Positions 1 through 6,586 of a DNA stretch of 7,693 nucleotides are shown one piece after another (position 1 is the first letter of the stretch; every line of letters starts with the position of its first letter). Position numbers and translations under genes: made by a program. Under the pieces are notes generated by a model. The model did not search any database, was not told the DNA's origin, and saw nothing but the letters and a program-made list of their open reading frames with translations. Source of the DNA: Vulcanimicrobiota bacterium (GTDB lineage: Bacteria; Vulcanimicrobiota; Vulcanimicrobiia; Vulcanimicrobiales; Vulcanimicrobiaceae); contig JAFAMK010000181.1 of NCBI GenBank assembly GCA_019233415.1, positions 1-7,693 of the forward strand, written 5' to 3'.

Positions 1-2
1 TA

Positions 3-2987
3 ATGCTGTGCTCTCGTTTCGGCTCCGCGCTGCTCTCCGCGTGCGCGCTGTTCGCTCTTGGAGCTCCGGCGCCGGCGGCGCCCGCCGCGGCCGATCCGGC
101 CGCGCTGCGCAACGTTCTCCACTGGCGCGCGATCGGGCCCTTCCGCGGGGGCCGGACGATCGCGACGACGGGGGTCCCGGGACGGCCGCACGAGTTCTAC
201 ATCGCGGCAGTCAACGGCGGGGTCTTCAAGACGACCGACGGCGGGCGCACCTGGAACCCGATCTTCGACGACCAGCCGAGCGCGTCGGTCGGCGCGGTCG
301 CGGTCGCGCCGTCGGCGCCGGACACCGTCTACGCCGGGAGCGGTGAGGGTCGCCAGCGGCCGGACCTCGCGGTCGGCGACGGGATCTACAAGTCGACCGA
401 CGGCGGCGCGCACTGGACGCACCTGGGCCTGCGTGACGGCCAGCAGATTCCGAAGATCGTCGTCGACCCGAAGGACCCGAACCGGCTCTACGTCGCGGTC
501 CTCGGCCACCCGTACGGATCGAACCCGGAGCGCGGCGTGTACCGCTCGACCGACGGAGGCGCGACGTTCTCGCGGGTGCTCTACACCGACGAGAACGCCG
601 GCGCGTTCGACGTCGCGCTCGACCCGTCCGACTCGCAGACGCTGTACGCGTCGCTCTGGTCCGCGCGCCAGTCGCCGTGGGAGACGCTCGGCGGCGGCTC
701 GTTCATCCGCACGCCCTCCGGCAGCGGGCTCTACAAGTCGACCGACGGCGGCTCGACCTGGAAGCGGCTCGAAGGCGGGCTGCCGACCGGTGCGCAACGG
801 GTCAACCGCATCGCGGTCTCCGTCTCGCCGGCCGATCCGAAGCGCGTCTACGCGTTCGCCGACGCGCCGGAGCACGGCGGCGTCTACCGCTCCGACGACG
901 CCGGCGCGACCTGGGCGCTGATGAACGACACGGCGCGCGTTTCGGAGCGCGGCGACGATCTCGCAACGATCGCAGCCGACCCGCAGAACCGCGACGTCGT
1001 CTACGTCAGCAACACCTCGACGTACAAGTCGACCGACGGCGGGAAGACGTTCGTCGCGCTGCGCGGCGCGCCGGGCGGCGACGACTACCAGAGCGTGTGG
1101 ATCGCGCCGGACGATCCGAAGACGATCGTGCTCGGCAGCGACCAGGGCGCGATCATCACCGTCAACGGCGGCGCGAGCTGGACCTCGTGGTACAACCAGC
1201 CGACGGCGCAGTTCTACCACGTCATCACCGACGACCGCTTTCCGTACCGCGTCTACGGCGGCCAGCAGGAGAGCGGGAGCGCCGAGGTGCTCTCGCGCGG
1301 CAACGACGGCGCGATCGGGCCCCGCGAGTGGCACCCGGTCGGCGTCGAAGAGTACGGTTACGTCGCGCCCGACCCGCTGCACCCGGGGATCGTCTACGGC
1401 GGCAAGGTCTCGCGGTTCGACGAGCGCACCGGCCAGGTGCACGAGGTCGGGCCGGTCACGTCATGGCGCGGCGACCCGACGTACCGCTTCAAGCGCACCG
1501 CGCCGCTCGCGTTCTCGCCCGTCGACAAGCGCACGCTCTACCTCGGCGCGAACGTCGTCTTCAAGACGACCGACTACGGCCAGCACTGGAACGTCATCAG
1601 CCCGGACCTCGCACGTCCGGACTCGGTGCCGGCGAACCTCGGCGTCTTCGCGCAGACACCCGCGGCGAAGCGCCCGCACCGCGGCGTCGTCTACGCGCTC
1701 GGCCTCTCGCCGCGCGACAAAAACGTCATCTGGGCCGGCACCGACGACGGTTTCGTCTGGCGCACCGCCGACGGCGGCAAGCACTGGCGCAACATCACGC
1801 CGCGCGGCGTCGACCCGTGGGCGAAGATTTCGATCATCGACGCCTCGCCGTTCGACGCGGCGAGCGCGTATGTCGCGGTCAACCGCTTCCGGCTCGACCA
1901 GCAGCGCCCGCAGCTCTTCCGCACCCACGACGGTGGGAAAACGTGGACCGAAATCGACCGCGGGATCGACGCCGCGCCGACCAACGTCGTGCGCGCCGAC
2001 CCGCAGCGGCGCGGGCTGCTCTACGCCGGAACCGAGCGCGGCGTGTGGGTCTCGCACGACGACGGCGACTCGTGGTCGTCGCTGCGGCTGAACTTGCCCG
2101 CGACCTCGGTGCGCGACCTCGTCGTCCACGGCGACGACCTGGTGATCGCGACGCACGGCCGCGGCTTCTGGATCCTCGACGACGTCGCGCCGTTGCGCCA
2201 AGCGGAAACGCTCGCGTCGGCGCGGCCCGCGCTGCTCGTGCCGGAACGCGCGTGGCGCGTGCAGCGCGACACCTGGACCGACACGCCGCTCCCGCCGGAC
2301 GAGCCGTTCTTCGTCAACGCGCCGAGCGGCGCGTACCTCGACTACGTGCTGCCGCGCAACGCGACGCGCGCGACGCTGACGATCACCGACGCGAAGGGTC
2401 AGCTCGTGCGCCGCTTCGCGAGCGACGACCCCGCGACGCTTCCGGTCGATCCGAACACGCTCGACGTTCCCGCCTGGTGGATCGCGCCGCCGGTGCGGCT
2501 CGACGCGAGCGCCGGCGCGCACCGCTTCGTGTGGAACCTCCAGCGCCCGGCGCCGCACGCGTTCGACTACGGCCCGCCGATCGGGGCAATCCCGCACGAC
2601 ACGCCGCTCGATCCGCAAGGTTCGACCGTGCCGCCCGGCACGTACACGGTGACGCTCGACGCCGACGGAACGCGCGCGTCGCGCACGCTGGTCGTGACGG
2701 AAGACCCGCGCGTCGCGGTCTCGCAGGCCGATCTCGTCGCGCAGGACACGTTCGCGACGCTGATCGCGCGGCGCGCCGACGTCGCCTACGCGGCGGCGCA
2801 GCGCGTGCGCGCGAAAGATGCGGCGCTCGCCACGCAGATCGAGACCGTGAACGCGCGGCTCGGCGGATTGCTCGGCATCGTCGAGAGCGGCGACGCCGCG
2901 CCCACCCGCGTCCAGCGCGACGCCTATGCGACCCAGTCGGCGGCGCTCGACGTCCTTCTCCGTCAGGCGGCACACGTGGCGCAGTGA
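3..2987 (+). CDS. Secreted VPS10/sortilin-like beta-propeller protein (BNR/Asp-box 'glycosyl hydrolase' family)
   Basis: 994 residues. The N-terminus has an Arg at residue 5 and a hydrophobic stretch at about 7-20, followed by Ala/Pro-rich sequence with likely signal peptidase I sites near 26-31, so export is expected. Eleven Asp-box-like motifs (aromatic-x-S/T-x-D-x-G-x-T/S/H-W/F) begin at residues 75, 129, 180, 244, 295, 341, 385, 520, 586, 639 and 682. This spacing fits one or two large beta-propellers of the sortilin type. After the last motif comes a block typical of this family (about 693-730: NLPATSVRDLVVHGDDL, then ATHGRGFWILDD). A beta-rich C-terminal region (about 765-905, with PPGTYTVTLDADG) and a helical tail follow. 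The length is usual for the family. These proteins are often annotated as glycosyl hydrolases, but Asp boxes are structural and I see no proven catalytic site, so the substrate is unknown. The ATG lies two bases into the window, so its ribosome binding site and any further upstream start cannot be judged. No C-terminal anchor is visible. Confidence 0.9.
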   Translation: MLCSRFGSALLSACALFALGAPAPAAPAAADPAALRNVLHWRAIGPFRGGRTIATTGVPGRPHEFYIAAVNGGVFKTTDGGRTWNPIFDDQPSASVGAVAVAPSAPDTVYAGSGEGRQRPDLAVGDGIYKSTDGGAHWTHLGLRDGQQIPKIVVDPKDPNRLYVAVLGHPYGSNPERGVYRSTDGGATFSRVLYTDENAGAFDVALDPSDSQTLYASLWSARQSPWETLGGGSFIRTPSGSGLYKSTDGGSTWKRLEGGLPTGAQRVNRIAVSVSPADPKRVYAFADAPEHGGVYRSDDAGATWALMNDTARVSERGDDLATIAADPQNRDVVYVSNTSTYKSTDGGKTFVALRGAPGGDDYQSVWIAPDDPKTIVLGSDQGAIITVNGGASWTSWYNQPTAQFYHVITDDRFPYRVYGGQQESGSAEVLSRGNDGAIGPREWHPVGVEEYGYVAPDPLHPGIVYGGKVSRFDERTGQVHEVGPVTSWRGDPTYRFKRTAPLAFSPVDKRTLYLGANVVFKTTDYGQHWNVISPDLARPDSVPANLGVFAQTPAAKRPHRGVVYALGLSPRDKNVIWAGTDDGFVWRTADGGKHWRNITPRGVDPWAKISIIDASPFDAASAYVAVNRFRLDQQRPQLFRTHDGGKTWTEIDRGIDAAPTNVVRADPQRRGLLYAGTERGVWVSHDDGDSWSSLRLNLPATSVRDLVVHGDDLVIATHGRGFWILDDVAPLRQAETLASARPALLVPERAWRVQRDTWTDTPLPPDEPFFVNAPSGAYLDYVLPRNATRATLTITDAKGQLVRRFASDDPATLPVDPNTLDVPAWWIAPPVRLDASAGAHRFVWNLQRPAPHAFDYGPPIGAIPHDTPLDPQGSTVPPGTYTVTLDADGTRASRTLVVTEDPRVAVSQADLVAQDTFATLIARRADVAYAAAQRVRAKDAALATQIETVNARLGGLLGIVESGDAAPTRVQRDAYATQSAALDVLLRQAAHVAQ
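387..1042 (+). repeat. Three identical 20-bp copies of an Asp-box coding unit inside the propeller gene
   Basis: The 20-mer tacaagtcgaccgacggcgg occurs exactly at 387-406, 732-751 and 1023-1042, each in the same reading frame and encoding Tyr-Lys-Ser-Thr-Asp-Gly-Gly. A close variant lies at 540-559 (taccgctcgaccgacggagg). These are the propeller's Asp-box loops, so the repeat is a coding one and not a mobile or regulatory element. Identity at the nucleotide level can be explained by strong codon preference. Confidence 0.8.
2984..2987 (+). promoter_or_regulatory. GTGA stop/start overlap coupling the propeller gene to the phosphatase gene
   Basis: The TGA stop of the propeller gene (2985-2987) shares bases with the GTG start of the next gene (2984-2986). 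A weak purine-rich AGGCGG lies at 2964-2969, rather far upstream. No other start codon is available in frame close to the beginning of the PAS domain, so this GTG is the best start. Such 4-base overlaps commonly allow terminating ribosomes to re-initiate, which would link production of the two proteins. The coupling itself is inferred. Confidence 0.7.
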
Positions 2988-4960
2988 ACGACGACTCGGC
3001 GCGCGGCTGGCGCGAGGCGCTGGAGGCGATCCCGCAGATCGTGTGGACCGCCGATCCGTCGGGGCGGACCGAGTGGTTCAACGCGCGCTGGTACGACTAC
3101 ACCGGCCAGAACGTCGCGCAGGCGCTCGCCGGCGGCTACGCCGCGGCGATCCATCCAGCCGACCTCGTCGTCGTGCGCGAAGCGTTCGCCCACGCGATCG
3201 AGACCGGCGACCCGCTCGCGAACGAGCACCGGCTGCGCGCCGCCGACGGCAGCTACCGCTGGCACCTCGGCACCGCGCGCCCGCTGCACGAGGCCGGGCA
3301 GATCGCGCGCTGGATCGGCGTCTCGACCGACGTCGACGAGCGCCGCCGCAGCGCCGACGCGATGGCGTTCCTCGCCGACGCCGCGGAAGCGCTCGGCAAC
3401 GCGATCGACCTCGACGCCGCGCTGGCCGCGCTTGCGAAGCTCGTCGTTCCGACACTCGCCGACTGGTGCTCGGTCTACCTCCTGCGCGACGGCGAGCTGG
3501 TCCCGCACACGGTCCATCACCGCGATCCGGTGAAGCGCGCGTTCGCCTGGGACATCCTGCGGCGCTACCCGCTGCGCCCGGAACAAAGCCACGCGCTGCG
3601 CACCGGTGAGCCGCTCTACATCCCCGTCGCGACGCCGCAGATGCTGGCGCCGTGGATCATCGACGAGCAACACGCGGCCGCGATCGCGTCGCTCGGGTTC
3701 AACTCGGTGCTGGCCGTGCCGCTCGCCGCGCGCGGCGGAACGCTCGGGATCATGCAGCTGCTGCGCGAACCGCACCGCGACCCGTTCGCGCCGGCCGACC
3801 GCGACCTCGCCGTCGTACTCGCGCAGCGCGCGGCGGTCGTGCTCGACAACGCGCGCGCGACCGAGCGCGAACGCCGCATCGCGCACACCTTCCAAGAAGC
3901 CGCATTGCCGCGCGCGCTGCCGCGCATCGACGGTCTGCGGCTCGACGTCGTGTACGTCGCGAGCGAGCGCGACGCCGGGATCGGCGGCGACTGGTACGAT
4001 GCGTTCGTGTTGCGCGACGGCAAGCTCGTCGTCTCGATCGGCGACGTCGCGGGCAAGGGCGTCGACGCGGCGGTGCTGATGAGCTCGCTGCGCCAAGCGG
4101 TGCGCGTCGCGGCGTATCAAGGGCTCGATCCCGCGGCGGTGCTCGCCGCGACCGACGAGGCGCTCTCGAACGAGCGGCCCGACCGCATCGCGACCGCGTT
4201 CGTCGGCATCCTCGATCCCGCGACGTGGACGCTGGTGTACGCGTCGGCCGGTCATCCGCCGGCGCTGCTGCGTTCGCCCGGCGGCGCGCTGCTGACGCTC
4301 ACGACGAGCGGGCCGCCACTGGGGCTGCGCGCGCCGAACCACGTCGTGCGTACCATCGCGGCGATCCCGCCGGGCTCGGTGCTGGTGACGTACACCGACG
4401 GGCTGACCGAGGCGACGCAGAACGTGCTCGAAGGCGAACGCCGGCTGAACGACGTGCTCAGCGACGACGCGGTCGTCTACAGCGCGAACCCTGCGCGCTT
4501 CGTGCGCGACGCGGTGCTGCGCGAGAACGCGCGCGACGACGTCGCGATCCTCGTCGTCGGGTTCGGCCGCGACGCGCACTGGTCGTTCGACGCGGAAGAC
4601 GCGATGGCGGCGCACGGCGCGCGCTCGTCGTTCGTGCAATACCTCGCGGCCGGCGCCGACGAGGGCGACCTCGCCGCCGCCGAGCTGATCTTCGGCGAGC
4701 TGGTCGGCAACGTCGTGCGCTACGCGCCCGGCCCGATCGACGTCGGCCTCGAGTGGAACGACGAACGCCCGACGCTGCACGTCCTCGACCGCGGCCCCTC
4801 GTTCGACCTCGCCGCGGCGCTCCCGACCGACGTGCTGAGCGAAACCGGGCGCGGGCTGTTCATCGTCGATGCGCTCGGCGAGGGGCTCGCGGTCAACGCG
4901 GTCCCCGGCCGCGGCAACCACGTGCGCGTCGTGCTGCCGATCCGGCGAAAGCGGCGTTAG
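2984..4960 (+). CDS. PAS-GAF-SpoIIE/PP2C phosphatase with C-terminal RsbW-like ATPase domain
   Basis: 658 residues with no membrane segment, so probably a cytoplasmic signalling protein. In order: a PAS domain (about 12-120; W21-x-x-D24-x-x-G27 and a closing WIGVSTDVDERRR at about 110); a GAF domain (about 127-290); a short linking helix; a SpoIIE/PP2C serine phosphatase domain (about 305-525); and a GHKL/HATPase domain (about 535-655). Phosphatase metal-site motifs are intact: GGDWYD at 334-339 (D336), GDVAGKG at 353-359 (D354), TDGLTE with D472, and D518-D519 before VAILVV. The ATPase has an N-box ELVGN (E572, N576), a G1-like D602-R-G-P and a G2-like GRGLF at 622-626. By family knowledge, the phosphatase would dephosphorylate a STAS anti-anti-sigma factor, and the ATPase would phosphorylate it or bind a sigma factor. 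PAS and GAF would sense an unknown signal. Carrying both activities in one chain suggests a self-contained switch. No sigma or STAS gene is in the window, so the target is unknown. Confidence 0.93.
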   Translation: MNDDSARGWREALEAIPQIVWTADPSGRTEWFNARWYDYTGQNVAQALAGGYAAAIHPADLVVVREAFAHAIETGDPLANEHRLRAADGSYRWHLGTARPLHEAGQIARWIGVSTDVDERRRSADAMAFLADAAEALGNAIDLDAALAALAKLVVPTLADWCSVYLLRDGELVPHTVHHRDPVKRAFAWDILRRYPLRPEQSHALRTGEPLYIPVATPQMLAPWIIDEQHAAAIASLGFNSVLAVPLAARGGTLGIMQLLREPHRDPFAPADRDLAVVLAQRAAVVLDNARATERERRIAHTFQEAALPRALPRIDGLRLDVVYVASERDAGIGGDWYDAFVLRDGKLVVSIGDVAGKGVDAAVLMSSLRQAVRVAAYQGLDPAAVLAATDEALSNERPDRIATAFVGILDPATWTLVYASAGHPPALLRSPGGALLTLTTSGPPLGLRAPNHVVRTIAAIPPGSVLVTYTDGLTEATQNVLEGERRLNDVLSDDAVVYSANPARFVRDAVLRENARDDVAILVVGFGRDAHWSFDAEDAMAAHGARSSFVQYLAAGADEGDLAAAELIFGELVGNVVRYAPGPIDVGLEWNDERPTLHVLDRGPSFDLAAALPTDVLSETGRGLFIVDALGEGLAVNAVPGRGNHVRVVLPIRRKRR

Positions 4961-4985
4961 AGCCGGCGGAGGCGACGGCGCGTGC

Positions 4986-5005
4986 GGGGAACGATGACCC
5001 CATGA
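4986..5005 (+). promoter_or_regulatory. Probable ribosome binding site and three-codon mini-ORF ahead of the 86-residue gene
   Basis: GGGGA at 4986-4990 is the only good Shine-Dalgarno-like sequence near the start at 5002, but the spacer is long (11 bases). A minimal reading frame, ATG-ACC-CCA-TGA, occupies 4994-5005, and its stop overlaps the real ATG (ATGA at 5002-5005). The same GGGGA is only 3 bases from the mini-ORF start. The 41-base gap after the phosphatase gene holds no clear promoter or terminator, so read-through from upstream is likely. Confidence 0.35.
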
Positions 5006-5262
5006 GCGACCCCGGTCCACCGAACGTCCCGCACCCGCCGTACGACGAGCTTCGCGCCGCCGCGGGGGCCGACGCGCGCGCGGCCGCGTCGGTCGACGCG
5101 CTCGAGGCAGAGCTCGACGCCGACGCCCCGGACCCCGCCGCGGTCCAGCGCCACGCGGCCGTCCTGCGCGGGTTCCCCGTCCTCGAAGCCCGGATCGCCA
5201 ACTGGTGGGACGCCCCGGACACGCAGCGCTGGGTCAAAGCGATCACCGACGCCGGCCTCTAG
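5002..5262 (+). CDS. Small acidic helical protein, function unknown
   Basis: 86 residues, and I do not recognise the family. The first 14 residues are proline-rich (MSDPGPPNVPHPPY). The rest reads as three or four amphipathic helices: about 15-40, rich in Ala, Asp and Glu; about 46-57; and a C-terminal part with the motif IANWWDAPDTQRWVKAI at about 65-81. It has about 14 acidic against 7 basic residues and no signal peptide or membrane segment, so it should be cytoplasmic. It lies 41 bases behind the phosphatase/ATPase gene on the same strand and is probably co-transcribed with it. That makes a regulator or partner of the switch protein possible, but this is only inference. It has no STAS-type Asp-Ser phosphorylation motif and no sigma factor regions. 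Codon use is strongly G/C-ending, and the protein sequence looks natural, with a paired Trp and spaced hydrophobic residues, which supports a real gene. The stop overlaps the convergent neighbour. Confidence 0.7.
   Translation: MSDPGPPNVPHPPYDELRAAAGADARAAASVDALEAELDADAPDPAAVQRHAAVLRGFPVLEARIANWWDAPDTQRWVKAITDAGL
5259..5262. other. Palindromic CTAG serving as stop codon for two convergent genes
   Basis: Read on the plus strand, TAG at 5260-5262 ends the 86-residue gene. Read on the minus strand, TAG (complement of 5259-5261) ends the stalk-domain gene. The two coding regions therefore overlap by 4 bases, leaving no room between them for a dedicated terminator. I see no convincing stem plus T-tract on either side. 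Confidence 0.75.
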
Positions 5263-5765
5263 CGCGGCGACGGCATCGGCCAGGACGGGGTGACCGGGAT
5301 GGCGGTGCGGCGCGGGTGCGGTGGGCCGGTCGTGACCTCGCGTGGTGTCGGCGGTGCGGGTTCGGGCGTGAAGATCATGGTGGGTGAGACCTGCGGCGCA
5401 CTCGGGTCGAACGGCGGCATCGTTCGCACGATCACCGGGCCGCCGAACACCAGCGTCAGCACTTTCGTCTGGCCGTCCCAGGCGACGTGCGCCACGCCGA
5501 GACAGCGCGCGAGCGGTGCGAGCGGAACGAGCGGCGGATCGTCGGCACCGACCGGGCGCGCAACGCAGGTTCGCTCGCCGCGCTGCGCCGTGAGCGTGCC
5601 GTCCGCTGCCGTGTCGACGCGCTCGGCGAAGCGCGCGACGAGCGTCGCGGGGCCGACGACGCGTCCGCCGCGCAGCATCGCCGACGGATCGCTGGGCGTG
5701 ATCGTGCCGTCGATCAGCACCAGCACGAGCGCCGCGAGCGCGCCGGGCAGCTGAGGCGATGTCAC
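5259..5765 (-). CDS. Small exported stalk-domain protein (copper amine oxidase N-terminal-like domain)
   Basis: 168 residues from a GTG start. Residues 6-17 are hydrophobic (LPGALAALVLVL) and look like a signal peptide or anchor, but there is no Lys or Arg before them and no clear cleavage site. Residues about 18-110 resemble the stalk domain known from copper amine oxidase N-termini and related envelope proteins. An early half (IDGTITPSDPSAMLRGGRVV) is followed by the diagnostic PLVPLAPLARCLGVAHVAWDG at about 78-98 (in family form, 'vPLRaLaeaLGa.v.WDg') and a closing strand KVLTLVF. The last 50 residues are rich in Pro and Thr and probably disordered. There is no enzyme domain, so it is likely a binding or structural module in the envelope; the ligand is unknown. 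The upstream frame is closed by a stop at 5823-5825, with only a CTG (5790-5792) between, so GTG 5765 is the best start. A GGA at 5772-5774 (minus strand) lies 7 bases before it. Confidence 0.72.
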   Translation of the reverse strand: MTSPQLPGALAALVLVLIDGTITPSDPSAMLRGGRVVGPATLVARFAERVDTAADGTLTAQRGERTCVARPVGADDPPLVPLAPLARCLGVAHVAWDGQTKVLTLVFGGPVIVRTMPPFDPSAPQVSPTMIFTPEPAPPTPREVTTGPPHPRRTAIPVTPSWPMPSPR

Positions 5766-5776
5766 GGGTGATCCGC
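5753..5776. promoter_or_regulatory. Overlapping divergent translation starts
   Basis: The minus-strand stalk-domain gene starts with GTG (5765 down to 5763), and the plus-strand BrkB-family gene starts with ATG (5759-5761), so the coding regions overlap by 7 bases. A GAGG at 5753-5756 is only 2 bases from that ATG but 11 bases from an alternative in-frame GTG at 5768, so the start of the membrane protein is not settled. With either start there is no intergenic promoter space. Any promoters must lie inside the opposite gene. I could not pick out a convincing -10/-35 pair. Confidence 0.5.
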
Positions 5777-6586
5777 GTGTTTCGCGCGGCAGGGCTGCGT
5801 TTTTCGGCCGAGGGCGCGGCGTTCATGGCGCAGGCGATCGCGTTCACCGCGATGTTCTCGCTCGTGCCGCTGACGCTCGTCGCGGTCGCGATGCTGGCAT
5901 TCGTCTACGGCACCGACGCCGGGATCGCGCGCGCGAACGAGGCGACTCAAGAGCACGCGCCGGCGATCGGTGATCTTGTCTCGAGCAACCTCACCGCAGC
6001 CGTGCACTGTCGTACCTGGACCGGCGCGATCGGGCTCGTCGGCCTGATCTGGGCGGGAAAGAACCTCTTTCAAGCGCTTACGTACGCGCTGAACCGCTCG
6101 CTCGGAATCACGCGCTTCCGGCACTTCGTCTGGGACGTCGCGATCGCGCTGACGCTCGTCCCGGTCGCGGGCGTCGTGCTGATCGTCGCGACCGTCATCC
6201 CGATCGTCATCACGCTGATCGTGCAGTTCGCCGGGCTCGAATCCCTGCGCTGGGCGCCGCAGATCGCGTCGTACGCGGGCTCGGCCGGGCTCGTCTTCGT
6301 CGTCTCGGCGCTGCTGTACGCGTACCTGCCGAACCGCACGCCGCGCTGGCGCTCGGTCATCCCCGGCGCGCTGACCTGCGGGGTCGGGTACTCGATCGCG
6401 CAGATCGCATTCGCCGTCTATACGAGCTACGCGGCGTCGGCGTTCCAAATCTACGGCGCGCTCTCGGCACTGTTCGCCCTGCTGCTCTGGCTCGACCTGA
6501 TCGGGGTCGTCTTCCTGTTCGGCGCCTTCGTCAGCGCCGCGTGGGAAAAGGACGTCGAGGGCGGCACGCTTTCGCTCGCCTCGTAA
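5759..6586 (+). CDS. YihY/BrkB-family inner membrane protein
   Basis: 275 residues, near the usual length for the family (E. coli YihY is about 290). Six hydrophobic segments fall at about 24-50, 88-110, 124-156, 168-190, 198-222 and 233-262. Family landmarks are present: AFTAMFSLVPLTLV in helix 1 (P37), the long periplasmic or cytoplasmic loop after it, YLPNRTPRWRSVIPGAL at about 189-204, and YGALSALFALLLWLDL followed by FGAFVSAAWE at about 232-263. The biochemical role of this family is not firmly known. It was once called ribonuclease BN by mistake, and transport or envelope roles have been proposed. The start at ATG 5759 gives the basic leader MSRVIRVFRAAGLRF; GTG 5768 would only remove three residues. 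The next gene begins 33 bases after the stop on the same strand and is probably in the same operon. Confidence 0.93.
   Translation: MSRVIRVFRAAGLRFSAEGAAFMAQAIAFTAMFSLVPLTLVAVAMLAFVYGTDAGIARANEATQEHAPAIGDLVSSNLTAAVHCRTWTGAIGLVGLIWAGKNLFQALTYALNRSLGITRFRHFVWDVAIALTLVPVAGVVLIVATVIPIVITLIVQFAGLESLRWAPQIASYAGSAGLVFVVSALLYAYLPNRTPRWRSVIPGALTCGVGYSIAQIAFAVYTSYAASAFQIYGALSALFALLLWLDLIGVVFLFGAFVSAAWEKDVEGGTLSLAS

Noticed and set aside
33..44. A lipobox-like L-S-A-C at residues 11-14 of the propeller protein, suggesting a lipoprotein.
   Set aside because: The hydrophobic core before the Cys would be only about eight residues, and hydrophobic sequence continues after it. A normal signal peptide cut in the Ala/Pro region is more likely.
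1461..2975. A 504-codon open frame on the minus strand opposite the propeller gene.
   Set aside because: Low-complexity Arg/Val/Ala antisense shadow with no motif.
677..2983. An open frame upstream of and in phase with the phosphatase gene, which could suggest a much longer protein starting at 677.
   Set aside because: Its translation is Arg/Ala-rich shadow sequence lying out of frame over the well-supported propeller gene. Recognisable domain sequence only begins after GTG 2984.
2963..5020. A 685-codon open frame on the minus strand opposite the phosphatase gene.
   Set aside because: It is rich in Arg, Asp, Val and His with no domain pattern, as expected for the antisense of a high-GC gene. 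The plus strand carries clear catalytic motifs.
5290..5754. A 154-codon plus-strand frame over the stalk-domain gene.
   Set aside because: Ser/Thr/Gly/Arg-rich shadow with no hydrophobic pattern. The minus strand has the stalk-domain signature and better codon use.
4957..5847. A 296-codon minus-strand frame spanning the stalk-domain gene and its neighbours.
   Set aside because: Arg/Ala-rich and out of frame with the stalk-domain protein, which has recognisable motifs in the competing minus-strand frame.
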